15,755 nucleotides of DNA from Azonexus sp. (GTDB lineage Bacteria; Pseudomonadota; Gammaproteobacteria; Burkholderiales; Rhodocyclaceae). Under the pieces are notes generated by a model, which was given only the letters and a program-made list of their open reading frames with translations, did not search any database and was not told where the DNA came from. The stretch covers positions 1 through 15,755 of the forward strand of contig JAUYQT010000315.1 in the NCBI GenBank assembly GCA_030697085.1, read 5' to 3'. Both the position numbers and the translations under genes were made by a program. Positions 1 to 8,267 of the stretch are shown here, piece by piece; the stretch's first letter is position 1; each line of letters opens with the position of its first letter.

Positions 1-1557
1 CTGGTGCAGGCCGATCGACGGTTCATCGAGCACATACATGACGCCGGTCAGCCCGGAGCCGATCTGCGACGCCAGGCGGATGCGCTGCGCTTCGCCACCA
101 GACAGCGTTTCGGCACTGCGTTCGAGGCAAAGGTAATCGAGGCCAACGTTAATCAGGAAGGAAATCCGCGCCGTGATTTCCTTGAGGATCTTGTCCGCGA
201 CCTGTACCTTGTGGCCGGTGAGTTGCAGGCAGTTGAAGTAATTGCGTGCCTCGCCGAGCGGCAGGCGGCTGATTTCGTGCAAGGTTTTGGCACCCACCCG
301 GACATGCCGCGCCTCAATACGCAGCCGCGTGCCGTTGCACTGCGGGCAGGAAATATTGCTGACGTATTTTGACAATTCCTCGCGCACCGTCTGCGAATCG
401 CTGCCCCGGTAGCGCCGTTCCAGATTCGGGATAATTCCTTCAAAGGTATGGCTGCGGTCGAAGCGTGTGCCCTTTTCATTCAGGTAGCGGAAGTTGATCT
501 CGGTCCGGCCGGAGCCGTAAAGCACCAATTGGCGAGATTCTTCCGGAAGATCATTAAACGGCGTATCGACCGAAAAGCCGTAATGCTCGGCGAGCGATTC
601 GATGATCTGGAAATAGACCTGGTTTTTTTTGTCCCAGCCGCGCACCGCCCCGCCGGCCAGCGACAGCGCCGGGTTGGTGATGACGCGTTTGGGGTCGAAG
701 AACTGGATGACGCCCAGCCCGTCGCACTTCGGGCAGGCGCCCATCGGATTGTTGAAGGAAAACAGGCGCGGTTCCAGCTCCTGCAGCGCATACGAACACA
801 CCGGACAGGCAAACTTGGCGGAGAACATGTGTTCCTTGCCACCGTCCATTTCCAGCGCAATCGCCCGCCCTTCGGCATGGCGCAGCGCTGTTTCAAACGA
901 TTCAGCCAGGCGCTGGCGCATGTCGTCACGCACTTTCAGGCGGTCGACGACGACATCGACACTGTGCTTCTGCGCCTTGGCCAGCTTCGGCACATCGTCA
1001 ATTTCATACACCGTGCCATTGACTCGCACCCGGGCAAAGCCCTGGGCGCGCAGCTCGGCAAACAGATCGGCCTGCTCGCCCTTGCGATTGGCCACGACCG
1101 GGGCGAGGATCATCAGCTTGGTTTCAGCCGGCAGCGCGAGGACGTGATCGACCATCTGCGAGACCGTTTGCGCTTCCAGCGGCTGGTTGTGTTCCGGGCA
1201 ATACGGCGTGCCGGCGCGGGCGAACAACAGGCGCAGGTAATCGTGAATTTCAGTGACCGTGCCCACGGTCGAGCGCGGATTGTGCGAGGTTGCCTTTTGC
1301 TCGATCGAAATCGCCGGCGACAAGCCTTCGATCAGATCGACATCGGGCTTCTCCATCAACTGCAAAAACTGCCGGGCATAGGCCGAAAGCGACTCGACAT
1401 AACGCCGCTGCCCCTCGGCGTACAAGGTATCAAAAGCCAGTGAGGATTTGCCGGAACCGGAAAGCCCGGTAATCACGATCAACTGATTGCGCGGCAGATC
1501 GAGATTGATGTTCTTCAAATTGTGGGTACGTGCGCCACGAATGCGGATGGTTTCCAT
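1..1557 (-). CDS. uvrA: UvrA, excinuclease ABC subunit A (N-terminal 519 residues, cut by window edge)
   Basis: UvrA is the damage-sensing ABC-type ATPase of nucleotide excision repair; with UvrB it scans DNA and loads UvrB at lesions. The reading frame is open from the ATG at 1557-1555 to base 1. Residues 31-39 carry Walker A (GLSGSGKSS). Cys251, 254, 275 and 278 form the first CxxC/CxxC zinc module, close to the E. coli positions. The ABC signature LSGGEAQR begins near residue 485 and Walker B VLDEPS lies at about 509-514. The protein breaks off at the first ATPase core, so about 45% of a normal ~940-residue UvrA is outside the window. The start matches the family N-terminus ([15 protein letters not shown]). 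There is no clear Shine-Dalgarno sequence, and I see no LexA-type box upstream. A TATAGT on the minus strand (1596-1591) is a possible -10. The identification is secure. Confidence 0.98.
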   Translation of the reverse strand, partial: METIRIRGARTHNLKNINLDLPRNQLIVITGLSGSGKSSLAFDTLYAEGQRRYVESLSAYARQFLQLMEKPDVDLIEGLSPAISIEQKATSHNPRSTVGTVTEIHDYLRLLFARAGTPYCPEHNQPLEAQTVSQMVDHVLALPAETKLMILAPVVANRKGEQADLFAELRAQGFARVRVNGTVYEIDDVPKLAKAQKHSVDVVVDRLKVRDDMRQRLAESFETALRHAEGRAIALEMDGGKEHMFSAKFACPVCSYALQELEPRLFSFNNPMGACPKCDGLGVIQFFDPKRVITNPALSLAGGAVRGWDKKNQVYFQIIESLAEHYGFSVDTPFNDLPEESRQLVLYGSGRTEINFRYLNEKGTRFDRSHTFEGIIPNLERRYRGSDSQTVREELSKYVSNISCPQCNGTRLRIEARHVRVGAKTLHEISRLPLGEARNYFNCLQLTGHKVQVADKILKEITARISFLINVGLDYLCLERSAETLSGGEAQRIRLASQIGSGLTGVMYVLDEPSIGLHQ

Positions 1558-2141
1558 CACTATGTTTTTCAGGTCGGAGGGGGAGTGGGAACTATACGCA
1601 AGGTCGACCTGATTGCTGCGGTCGACGGCAAAAAACGGTCAATTTTTGCGTTGGCGACGTTAGCGGGAATGTGAAATTAATTGTCCGGACTACGGGCAGC
1701 ATCAAACAGCGCCGCATCTTTGGTGCCTTCCTGCGTCACTGCCCCTTGCGTTGAAGGTTCTGGCTGGAATTTTTAAGCTAATTATGATTTGTGCCAAATA
1801 CAAGTTCGAGATTTTGTTCTAAAAAATAGTCAAAATTGATCAATAGCAAAGTTGCGAATATGTAATATTTCTATAATAAAAACACAGCGGCATTTTAATT
1901 AAAAAAATAATACAAGTATCAAAATAGGATTTGCGACGTAACGATACCCAGGGGGGGGCAAGGCTTCATATGCATTCCTGCACGCCAACGGCTGTCAGCA
2001 AATTCAGGGCTTTTATTTCGGTCGGCCGCAATTTTCGGAAGATTTACCTGGTGCGTTTTCTCGCGGCGCACTCATCAATGACTGAACAACGCGAGTCAAA
2101 AATAGCTTTCTTTTTCAACAAAAAATAATAAGGGGAGACAT
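1558..2141. other. Long intergenic region between uvrA and the chemoreceptor gene, AT-rich core
   Basis: No convincing gene lies in these 584 bases; the short frames here lack family-like sequence. Bases about 1770-1930 are strikingly AT-rich compared with the GC-rich surroundings. A perfect TATAAT sits at 1872-1877, with a poor -35 candidate TTGCGA 14 bases upstream. If used, it would give the chemoreceptor mRNA a leader of about 260 bases. A run of eight G lies at 1951-1958. I did not find a sigma-28 or sigma-54 type promoter. Copy 1 of the dispersed palindromic element is at 1616-1648. Confidence 0.6.
1616..1648 (+). repeat. Dispersed palindromic element, copy 1
   Basis: The palindrome TGCGGTCGACGGCA (1617-1630, one mismatch to perfect dyad) is followed by A6, CGGTC and AATTTTT. 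It lies about 60 bases upstream of the uvrA start. In the uvrA direction, the palindrome ends 20 bases before a TATAGT candidate -10 box. It shares the core and the two phased A/T tracts with the copies near 4397, 9525 and 12806. Confidence 0.7.
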
Positions 2142-4142
2142 ATGTTCAAGCAAAGCAGTTCCGTCGCGAGGAAACTAATTCTCGTCCTTGCTTCCAGTAT
2201 TACCGTCGTTCTGGCGATTGCCGCCTTCGGCTTATCCAGTTTTCTTTCAAACACCCTCGAACAGAAGGCGCTGGAGTCATTACAGGCCAATAACCGCATG
2301 GTGATCGAAATGATCGACACCTATAACCGTTCGCTGGAGCAGACGGTCGAACGGCTGGGTCGCGTTTTTTCTGCCATCTACCATCAGCCGTTTACGCTCG
2401 ATGCCAATGGCGTGCTACACCATGGCAGCGATTTGATCTCGGCTGAAAATACGCTGATCCCTGATCGTTTTACCGAACAAGCCGACGCCGCAGCGACGAT
2501 ATTGACCCGCAAGGGTAATGATTTTGAACGCACCTCAACCTCGATTAAGGATGCCAACGGCAAGCGCGCTGCTGGCCTGTCGCTCGGCCCGGATCATCCG
2601 GCCGTGGCTCATTTGCTTAAGGGCGAAGCGTTTACTGGCAAGGCGAGAATGCTGGGCCGGGACTTCATGACCCGCTATCTGCCGATCAAGGATCGGAACA
2701 ATCAGGTGATCGGTGCCTTTTTTGTTGGCCTTGATTTTTCTGATGGACTGGTGGTACTGAAAAAGAAAATTCTTGCCATGAAGATCGGCCAAACGGGCTA
2801 CGTTTATGCGCTTGATCTGGGCAAAAACAAGGGGGATTTGACCATCCATCCGGCGATGGAGGGTAAATCGCTGTTGGGTGCAAAGGATAGTCGTGGTGTT
2901 GAATTCGTTGCCCAGATGATGGAGAAAAAAGACGGTGTTATCCAGTATTTCTGGAAAAACCCCGAGGACAGCGGGGAGCGCGAAAAGGTCGTCGCTTTCA
3001 ACCAATACCAGGACTGGAACTGGCTGATCGCTTCAGGTAGCTATCTTGATGAATTCAATGCCGAGGGAAAAACCACGGCGCGCGGCCTTTTGTTATTGAC
3101 CTCGCTGCTTATTCCAATTGTCGTGGTGCTCGTCTGGTGGAGTGCGCGGCGTTGGGTTTCCCGCCCCCTTGAGGACGCGGTCGAGGTTGCCAAGCGGGTG
3201 GCAGAAGGTGATTTTACGAGCCGGATCGAGATTCGCAGCAGTGATGAAATTGGTAATCTGATGCATGCCTTTGGCCAGATGCAGATGCATCTGGCCAACA
3301 CTATTCGCGATGTCCGTACTACGGTAAGCAGCGTGGCCGGTGATGCGGAACAATTGCGCGCTTCGGCGCAAACCGTGGCGGCGGGCTCGCAGGAGCAAAG
3401 TGATGCGGCCGCCAGCATGGCGGCGTCGGTGGAACAAATGAGCGCGAGTATTGACATGATTTCCCAGCATGCCGAGGACGCGAAAAGTATTTCCCGCGAA
3501 TCCGAACGGGTATCCCGGGATAGTTCGGATACGATTCAACAGGCAGTTGCCGCGATGACACGTATTTCGGAAACCGTCAAAAGTGCATCTGGCACTGTCG
3601 AAACACTCGGCCGCGAGATCAATTCAGTCTCGGCAATTGCCGGTGTGATCAAGGATATTGCCGACCAGACAAACCTGCTCGCCCTCAATGCCGCGATCGA
3701 AGCGGCGCGAGCCGGCGAACAGGGCCGCGGTTTTGCTGTGGTGGCTGATGAGGTGCGTAAACTGGCGGAACGAACGACCAAATCGACGCACGAAATTACT
3801 GAAATGATTGCTCGTATTCAGACCGGTGCAGATGACGCTGTCGTTAATATGAACCGCGGTGCCGACGAGGTGAATGGTGGTGTTGAACTGGCGGCGATGG
3901 CCGATCAGGCGATTCACCGCATCCGCCAAGGTGCGGCACGCGTCCTGACCGCCATTGAGGGTATTTCTGACGCCATTCGCGAACAAAGTATTGCCAGCAC
4001 TACTGTGGCCAAAGGGCTGGAAACCATCGCCCAGATGACCGAGTCAAATAATGCGGAAGCCCATAACACGGCTTGCGCCTCCAAGGCGCTTCAGTCACTG
4101 GCGAGTGAGTTGCATGACAATGTAGCTCGCTTCCGGGTTTGA
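2142..4142 (+). CDS. Methyl-accepting chemotaxis protein with Cache-type periplasmic sensor
   Basis: This is an inner-membrane chemoreceptor that would sense a small ligand outside the membrane and control CheA/CheW. TM1 is at about residues 12-34. The periplasmic part (about 35-312) looks like a Cache_3/Cache_2 sensor, with a YLPIKD...[11 protein letters not shown] stretch near 178-200 and a following [11 protein letters not shown] segment. TM2 is at about 313-334, followed by a HAMP segment (about 335-388) and the long signalling coiled coil. The highly conserved hairpin tip [20 protein letters not shown] is at about residues 508-527, followed by [18 protein letters not shown]. The C-terminus ends [10 protein letters not shown] with no NWETF-type CheR/CheB tether. 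The start is set by a strong Shine-Dalgarno AGGGGAG at 2131-2137. At 666 residues the length is normal for the class. The ligand cannot be told from sequence alone. It is a single gene, with hairpins after the stop. Confidence 0.95.
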   Translation: MFKQSSSVARKLILVLASSITVVLAIAAFGLSSFLSNTLEQKALESLQANNRMVIEMIDTYNRSLEQTVERLGRVFSAIYHQPFTLDANGVLHHGSDLISAENTLIPDRFTEQADAAATILTRKGNDFERTSTSIKDANGKRAAGLSLGPDHPAVAHLLKGEAFTGKARMLGRDFMTRYLPIKDRNNQVIGAFFVGLDFSDGLVVLKKKILAMKIGQTGYVYALDLGKNKGDLTIHPAMEGKSLLGAKDSRGVEFVAQMMEKKDGVIQYFWKNPEDSGEREKVVAFNQYQDWNWLIASGSYLDEFNAEGKTTARGLLLLTSLLIPIVVVLVWWSARRWVSRPLEDAVEVAKRVAEGDFTSRIEIRSSDEIGNLMHAFGQMQMHLANTIRDVRTTVSSVAGDAEQLRASAQTVAAGSQEQSDAAASMAASVEQMSASIDMISQHAEDAKSISRESERVSRDSSDTIQQAVAAMTRISETVKSASGTVETLGREINSVSAIAGVIKDIADQTNLLALNAAIEAARAGEQGRGFAVVADEVRKLAERTTKSTHEITEMIARIQTGADDAVVNMNRGADEVNGGVELAAMADQAIHRIRQGAARVLTAIEGISDAIREQSIASTTVAKGLETIAQMTESNNAEAHNTACASKALQSLASELHDNVARFRV

Positions 4143-4160
4143 GTTTCAAGCAGTAAATCA

Positions 4161-4221
4161 TGGTTGCCATGCGCTTGAGCCGCATGGCAACCAGCGTCAT
4201 CAGCCAGGCATGACCTGGCTG
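4161..4221. terminator. Two tandem hairpins after the chemoreceptor gene
   Basis: A perfect 13-bp stem (4161-4173 with 4181-4193, 7-base loop) begins 19 bases after the chemoreceptor stop. It is followed by an 8-bp stem (4201-4208 with 4214-4221, 5-base loop). A third 9-bp hairpin is at 4287-4295/4303-4311. None has a proper U tract, so intrinsic termination is uncertain; they may instead stabilise the mRNA 3' end or act with Rho. Confidence 0.45.
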
Positions 4222-4396
4222 GGTCGCCCATCAGCTCGGGCAGACAGCTTGTCCCAAAAGCCGTCCAATTCTCGCTGCGTGTCGCCATGAACCTGGCGTT
4301 TTCAGGTTCATTGTCGCCGCTCCTCTGTGGGGAGAAAAAATCAGCCGGCAGATGACAGCGTGATGCGACAACAGGCATCGACGGAAGCTTCGCTCG

Positions 4397-4429
4397 CCTG
4401 CGGTCGACCGCAAAAATTAGCCAAAATTG
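4397..4429 (+). repeat. Dispersed palindromic element, copy 2
   Basis: This copy has a perfect 14-base palindrome TGCGGTCGACCGCA (4399-4412), followed by AAAATTA, GCC and AAAATTG. On the opposite strand it starts immediately after the TAA stop (4433-4431) of the YkgJ-like gene. It is therefore in that gene's 3' untranslated region. Confidence 0.75.
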
Positions 4430-4430
4430 A

Positions 4431-4748
4431 TTATTCGTCGGTGCTGGCCGAGCAGTCGCAGCCTTTGCCGGCGGCGATCCAGCGGGTGAAGAGTTGCCGG
4501 GTGACGCTTTCGCCAGCGACTGGCAACCAGCCGAGGTAATGCATTGGCCTGATGAGTAAACCGCAGTGGTAGCGGGTCTCAGCTTCCGACCATTCCAGTG
4601 CCGGGCAGGGGCCAGTTTTTTGCAGAAAGCGCAGGCGGGCAGCCGGGCAGGTTTCGAGCGCACAACACACACCGCAGCCGTTGCAGGGCTGGCCCTCGGC
4701 CGGTTTGGCCGGGGCGCTGCGGTGGAGGTGGATGACTTGATCTTTCAC
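4431..4748 (-). CDS. Small Cys-rich YkgJ-like (zinc- or Fe-S-binding) protein
   Basis: This is a 105-residue cytoplasmic protein with nine cysteines. The cluster CNGCGVCC at residues 22-29 is followed by Cys34, Cys48, Cys62 and a C-terminal CDC (97-99). The spacing resembles the YkgJ family (PF03692-like CxxC metal-binding proteins), a group with no firmly established function. The start is uncertain: the frame stays open far upstream, but a GTG at 4748-4746 preceded by TTAGG fits the beginning of the conserved, Cys-containing part. The upstream extension runs antisense to the exported peptide gene and looks non-coding. The gene is divergent from the 41-residue exported peptide, with 65 bases between the starts, so the two could share a control region. 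Metal binding is inferred from the cysteine pattern only. Confidence 0.75.
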   Translation of the reverse strand: MKDQVIHLHRSAPAKPAEGQPCNGCGVCCALETCPAARLRFLQKTGPCPALEWSEAETRYHCGLLIRPMHYLGWLPVAGESVTRQLFTRWIAAGKGCDCSASTDE

Positions 4749-4813
4749 GTTGCCTAATGAACCTTGCCCAGCTAAATTGATCAGACGACAGTCATGACCC
4801 AAAGGAGACCCTG

Positions 4814-4939
4814 ATGAACAAATTGATTTCCGTTTTGCTCGCCGCCGTATTTGCCGTTGCCAGTGTTTCCGCCATTGCCTGCGGCGACAAGGCCAAGGAC
4901 GAAAAACAGATGAGTACGCCGGCGAAGCCGAAAGTTTAA
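4814..4939 (+). CDS. Short exported peptide or small lipoprotein, 41 residues
   Basis: A textbook Shine-Dalgarno (AGGAG, 4803-4807) stands six bases before the ATG. Residues 1-22 form a classic signal peptide: Lys3, then a hydrophobic stretch ending SAIA. They are followed by Cys23, so AIAC could be a weak lipobox, or the peptide could be cut by signal peptidase I just before the Cys. The mature part is only about 19 residues, highly charged (GDKAKDEK) and ending in Pro/Lys-rich sequence. A likely intrinsic terminator follows at 4953-4982, giving a self-contained gene. I do not recognise a named family; the function is unknown. Confidence 0.7.
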   Translation: MNKLISVLLAAVFAVASVSAIACGDKAKDEKQMSTPAKPKV

Positions 4940-4952
4940 GCGCCAAGCGCGC

Positions 4953-4982
4953 GTAAAGAGGCAGTTTAGGCTGTCTTTTTAC
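4953..4982 (+). terminator. Likely Rho-independent terminator of the exported peptide gene
   Basis: A 12-bp stem with two G-U pairs (4953-4964 with 4971-4982, 6-base loop) has a core GGCAG/CTGTC followed by T5. It lies 14 bases after the stop. A second GC-rich hairpin (4984-4990 with 4997-5003) and a CTCGGC/GCCGAG hairpin (5031-5045) follow. The rest of the gap up to 5191 holds no gene I can see. Confidence 0.6.
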
Positions 4983-5191
4983 GGTGCGCCGGGTAAGGCG
5001 CACTGACTGCGTGAAGGTGGGGGCGCCATTCTCGGCGAAGCCGAGCAGAGCCTGGACCGAAGTCCTGAAGATTGAACAATGCGATTAGCGTATCCGACCT
5101 CGCTGCAAATCGGCGCCAATCATTTTGATCAGGAAGGTGATCATCTTGTCGGTTGAGCGGGTTCAGCCTACTGAAAGAATGGTCGTTTGCA

Positions 5192-5809
5192 TCACAGCAC
5201 ATAGAACAAAATCGCGATGAAATGCATCAGGCTGCCGGCGATGACGAAAAGGTGCCAGATGCCGTGCCAGTGGCGAAAGCGCTGGTCAAAGGCGAAGAAA
5301 ATGATTCCCACCGTATAAAACACACCGCCGGCTGCCAGCCAGATAAAACCGGCGGTGCCGAGCGTGGCGAGCAGGGGTTCGATGGCGACCAGCACAATCC
5401 AGCCCATCACCGCGTAGATGACGAGTGACATGATTCTGGCTTCGGAGCGCGGTTTGATTTCCTGCAACATGCCGATCAGGGCCAGTGTCCAGATGATGCC
5501 AAATAGCCACCAGCCCCACGGGCCGCGCAGGCTGATCAGGCAGAACGGCGTGTAGCTGCCAGCGATCAGCAGGTAAATGGAGAGATGGTCGAGCTTGCGC
5601 AGTATGCGTTTGGCCCGGCCGCGCAGGCTGTGGTAGAGCGTTGAAACGCTGTAGAGCAAGACGAGCGTTGCGCCATAGACGGCGATGCTGAAAATTTTCC
5701 AGCCGTCACCGCTGCTTGCTGCGAGGCTCAGTAGCCCAATGGCGCCGGTCAGCGCCAATAACGCGCCAATCAGGTGCGTCCAGGCATTGAATTTTTCTCC
5801 GTGATACAT
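5192..5809 (-). CDS. trhA: Hemolysin III family / TrhA-type PAQR membrane protein
   Basis: This is a 205-residue, seven-helix inner-membrane protein of the PAQR/hemolysin III superfamily. In E. coli, TrhA (YqfA) is linked to membrane lipid and energy homeostasis; true haemolytic activity is not expected from the name. Conserved metal-site residues are visible: the S-x3-H of STLYHS (Ser56, His60), Asp74-His75 in KLDH, and the HxxxH at His182/His186 with His196 further on. The start MYHGEKFN matches the family pattern MY-GE-FN, but no Shine-Dalgarno sequence precedes it. The C-terminus (HFIAILFYVL) and the length are typical. The gene stands alone, divergent from rnpB. Confidence 0.93.
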   Translation of the reverse strand: MYHGEKFNAWTHLIGALLALTGAIGLLSLAASSGDGWKIFSIAVYGATLVLLYSVSTLYHSLRGRAKRILRKLDHLSIYLLIAGSYTPFCLISLRGPWGWWLFGIIWTLALIGMLQEIKPRSEARIMSLVIYAVMGWIVLVAIEPLLATLGTAGFIWLAAGGVFYTVGIIFFAFDQRFRHWHGIWHLFVIAGSLMHFIAILFYVL

Positions 5810-5923
5810 CGGGTAAGTATCTTTTTGATGGCGAGTGGTTGGGCAATCGAAATAGACAGTGGTGAGTGATGCTGGTTCGTGAAGGTGATGAGTTTTCTCA
5901 ATGCGCGGCTTGGTAATGCGCCT

Positions 5924-5957
5924 TGTTTTTAGGCTTTGCCTTGCGGTTGACCGTAGC
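5924..5957 (-). repeat. Dispersed palindromic element, degenerate copy 5, over the rnpB promoter region
   Basis: Read on the minus strand, CTACGGTCAACCGCAA (5956-5941) matches the other copies in 15 of 16 positions. It is followed by a shifted GCC and an A5 tract, in the same order as the other copies. Its orientation is opposite to the other four. It ends about 18 bases upstream of the rnpB TATAAT box. Confidence 0.5.
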
Positions 5958-5973
5958 TATTCGCCGCACGACG

Positions 5974-5979
5974 TATAAT
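5974..5979 (+). promoter_or_regulatory. -10 box of the rnpB promoter
   Basis: A perfect TATAAT lies seven bases before the predicted 5' end of RNase P RNA at 5987, as expected for a mature-end transcription start. The segment CGCCCC between them is a GC-rich discriminator of the kind found in stringently controlled promoters. A TTGACC (5947-5952) lies 21 bases upstream, which is too far for a normal -35, so the real -35 is weak or unusual. Confidence 0.75.
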
Positions 5980-5986
5980 CCGCCCC

Positions 5987-6381
5987 GGAAAGTTGGCCAG
6001 GCAATCGCTGGACACGAAAGTGTCGGGAGGAAAGTCCGGGCTCCATTGGGCGGGATGCCAGTTAACGGCTGGGTGCTATAAGTCGCCAGACGAAAGTTGA
6101 GTGACCAAGGCAACGGAAAGTGCAACAGAGAATAGACCGCCGATGGCGTCGCAAGACGCACAGGTAAGGGTGAAACGGCGAGGTAAGAGCTCACCGCACT
6201 GGCGGTAACGTTCAGTGGCTTGGTAAACCCCATCCGGAGCAAGACCAAATAGGGAAGCTGAGGCGTGGCCCGCGCTGCTTCCGGGTAGGTTGCTTGAGCC
6301 TGTCAGTGATGGCAGGCCTAGAGGAATGATTGCCGAACCCCGCAAGGGGGGAACAGAACCCGGCTTATCGGCCGACTTTCC
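5987..6381 (+). ncRNA. rnpB: RNase P RNA, bacterial type A
   Basis: This is the catalytic RNA that trims the 5' leader of pre-tRNAs. The outermost P1 helix is visible: GGAAAGTTGGCC at 5987-5998 pairs with GGCCGACTTTCC at 6370-6381. The universal block GGAGGAAAGTCCGGGCTCC starts at 6026. A short P3-like hairpin GACAC-GAAA-GTGTC precedes it. Other conserved blocks are AGACCGCCGATGG near 6136, GGTAAGGGTGAAACGG near 6164, TAGAGGAATGATTGCC near 6319 and ACAGAACCCGGCTTATCGG at 6353-6371. The length of about 395 bases is normal for type A. A T5 run directly follows P1 (6383-6387) and may serve in termination. Short frames read across this stretch are not genes. Confidence 0.97.
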
Positions 6382-6419
6382 ATTTTTCTGATATTGCGTA
6401 CCAGGGTTTTTCCCGGCAC

Positions 6420-6472
6420 TCGCCCTTCGACAAGCCGGCTTTGAGCCAGATCGAAGGGCTCAGGGTAAACGG
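6420..6472. repeat. REP-like inverted repeat (CCCTTCGACAAGC type) downstream of rnpB
   Basis: GCCCTTCGA (6422-6430) pairs with TCGAAGGGC (6451-6459), with a further palindrome AAGCCGGCTT in the loop. CAGGGTAAACGG follows. From memory this resembles a short intergenic element found in many Proteobacteria (CCCTTCGACAAGC ... CAGGGCGAACGG); I cannot check it here. It lies between rnpB and the methyltransferase gene. Confidence 0.55.
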
Positions 6473-6607
6473 CCGGGTGCGGTCAATTCGGAAAGGTATT
6501 TCGTACCCGTTCCTTATTTGCTTGAACCGGCTATCTGGCTTTTAATTCTTGGCCTTGTTGTGGCGCCAATCCTGAGGTGGGGCACCGCTTCTAAATTACA
6601 ATGCCGC

Positions 6608-7771
6608 ATGAGTGATACCCCGTTCCCCAAAATAGTCTGGCTGGAGGCGAGCCAGCAGCGTTCCGCGCGCTGGCGTTCCGAAGCCGCGTTGCCGCCACCC
6701 GGCAAACTGCTTGTTGCTGACGACCGTTTGAAAGCCGATGCCGCCTTTCGTCAGGTCACTGAGGGCTGCGCCATTCTCTGGCGTGGTGATTGGCAAAATG
6801 CGCGGCAATTATTGCAGGCCCTGAGCCGATGCATTGATCGGCAGCCACGGCTGGGTAACGAGCAAAAGCCCGCCACGCTGGCTGAAGCATTTGCCCAACA
6901 TCGGCGTAATCAGGGCCGTCGCGCCGCTTTGCTCGGTCGCTTGCTGGTACCGCTCGAGGCCAATTATGCCGTTCCGTTGCGCCGGGCGCAGGATGTCCGG
7001 CAGGCTTGCATTGAAGCTTATGGCCCGGAGAGTGAGGATTCGGTGGTCTCGCTGCGTGAGTTGCTGGCCGTGGTCAGCGCCCATGAATGGCGTAAAAAGG
7101 GCATTCCCGTGCCGGCGGTGGAAGGGCGAATTTATCCGCATTACGGTGTCTTCTCACCGGTGCGTGGCGAGTATGTGAATCTGGTTGCCCAGGCGCCGTT
7201 GCCGGCCGGTTGTCTGGTTAGCGGCAACGAACGGGCGTTCGATATCGGCACCGGTTCGGGAATTCTGGCAGCCGTGCTCGCCCGGCGCGGCATTCAGCGG
7301 GTGCTGGCCACCGATCAGGATCAGCGCGCCCTGCAATGCGCGACGGAAAATGTGCAAAAACTCGGGTTGACCGCAGTCATCGAGATCATCAAGACCGATC
7401 TCTTCCCGGAGGGCCGGGCGCCGCTGGTGGTGTGTAATCCGCCCTGGGTGCCGGCGCAGCCCAGTTCGCCGATTGAATATGCGGTCTATGACCCGGATTC
7501 ACGCATGTTGCGAGGTTTTCTGGCCGGACTGGCGGCGCATTTAGAGCCGGCGGGTGAAGGCTGGCTAATTCTTTCCGATCTCGCCGAACATCTTGGTTTG
7601 CGTTCGCGCGACGCCTTGCTCGGCTGGATTTCTGCGGGCCGTTTGCAGGTGCTGGGGCGAATTGACACCCGGCCACAACACCCTAAATCCAGTGATCGTA
7701 GCGACCCGCTACACGCGGCGCGCTCGGCTGAAGTGACTTCGCTGTGGCGACTTGGCCGGGCGGGCGAATAA
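6608..7771 (+). CDS. HemK/PrmC-like SAM-dependent methyltransferase
   Basis: This is a class I methyltransferase of about 387 residues. The N-terminal half (about 1-195) has no motif I recognise. The C-terminal half has SAM motif I FDIGTGSGIL (from about residue 211), an acidic loop ATDQDQRAL at the end of the next strand, and NPPW at 277-280, in the place of the NPPY active site of PrmC/HemK and other amino-methylating enzymes. The segment YDPDSRMLRGFLAGL after it is typical of small-domain methyltransferases. Substrate is unknown; a protein glutamine, rRNA base or small molecule are all possible. I chose the ATG at 6608, although the frame extends to a TTG at 6518, because the extra 30 residues look like translated intergenic DNA. 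No clear Shine-Dalgarno sequence precedes either start. Confidence 0.85.
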   Translation: MSDTPFPKIVWLEASQQRSARWRSEAALPPPGKLLVADDRLKADAAFRQVTEGCAILWRGDWQNARQLLQALSRCIDRQPRLGNEQKPATLAEAFAQHRRNQGRRAALLGRLLVPLEANYAVPLRRAQDVRQACIEAYGPESEDSVVSLRELLAVVSAHEWRKKGIPVPAVEGRIYPHYGVFSPVRGEYVNLVAQAPLPAGCLVSGNERAFDIGTGSGILAAVLARRGIQRVLATDQDQRALQCATENVQKLGLTAVIEIIKTDLFPEGRAPLVVCNPPWVPAQPSSPIEYAVYDPDSRMLRGFLAGLAAHLEPAGEGWLILSDLAEHLGLRSRDALLGWISAGRLQVLGRIDTRPQHPKSSDRSDPLHAARSAEVTSLWRLGRAGE

Positions 7772-7850
7772 GTTTGCACGAATTGAAGTAATGCCGGTCT
7801 CATATTTTGCACACGCAGGTGTCGCCCCCTTAAACCTGATGGAGACCCCC

Positions 7851-8228
7851 ATGAAAACACTTAAACTTGTTCTCGCCCTGTTTGCCGCTGCCGCCTTGGC
7901 CGCCTGCGGCACGATGGGCAATGCCGCTTCGCCAGCCATGATGTCAGGTGACCTGCTCACCGGCAGTAATGGCATGACGCTCTATACCTTCGACAAGGAT
8001 GTCGCCGGCCAGAGCATGTGTAACGGCCCCTGCGCCAGCAACTGGCCGCCGCTTTACGCCAGGGACGGTGATACTGCGAGCGGTGACTACAGCGTCATCA
8101 CCCGTGATGACGGTAAAAAGCAGTGGGCTTTGAAGGGTAAGCCGCTTTATTTCTGGGCCAAGGATATGAAGGTTGGCGACAAGACCGGCGATGGCTTCAA
8201 TAATCTCTGGCACGTTGCCAAGCCTTGA
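7851..8228 (+). CDS. Small lipoprotein with PF03640-type (COG4315) repeat
   Basis: This is a 125-residue envelope lipoprotein. The signal peptide is MKTLKLVLALFAAAALAAC with the lipobox LAAC, placing the lipidated Cys at residue 19. The mature part carries the two halves of the secreted repeat of unknown function. The first has LYTFDKD and CNGPCASNWPPL (a C-x3-C pair). The second has QWALKGKPLYFWAKD, GDKTGDGFNNLWHVAKP. The role of this family is not established. Shine-Dalgarno GGAGA (7841-7845) selects the start; the open frame upstream to 7752 overlaps the preceding gene and is not used. A strong hairpin follows at 8268-8298, so the gene ends its own transcription unit. Confidence 0.9.
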   Translation: MKTLKLVLALFAAAALAACGTMGNAASPAMMSGDLLTGSNGMTLYTFDKDVAGQSMCNGPCASNWPPLYARDGDTASGDYSVITRDDGKKQWALKGKPLYFWAKDMKVGDKTGDGFNNLWHVAKP

Positions 8229-8267
8229 TTCAAAACGTTCAGAGTTGCGCCATTCTGGCTGAGTTCC

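Noticed and set aside
448..1443. A 331-codon plus-strand open frame, and other long frames opposite uvrA
   Set aside because: uvrA is unmistakable on the minus strand here; the frame is a by-product of GC-rich codon use on the other strand.
1558..1660. SOS (LexA) box upstream of uvrA
   Set aside because: No CTG-N10-CAG site with a convincing centre was found near the start.
4951..5003. The adjacent short inverted repeats as a mobile element end
   Set aside because: They are short, have no transposase or target duplication nearby, and fit a terminator better.
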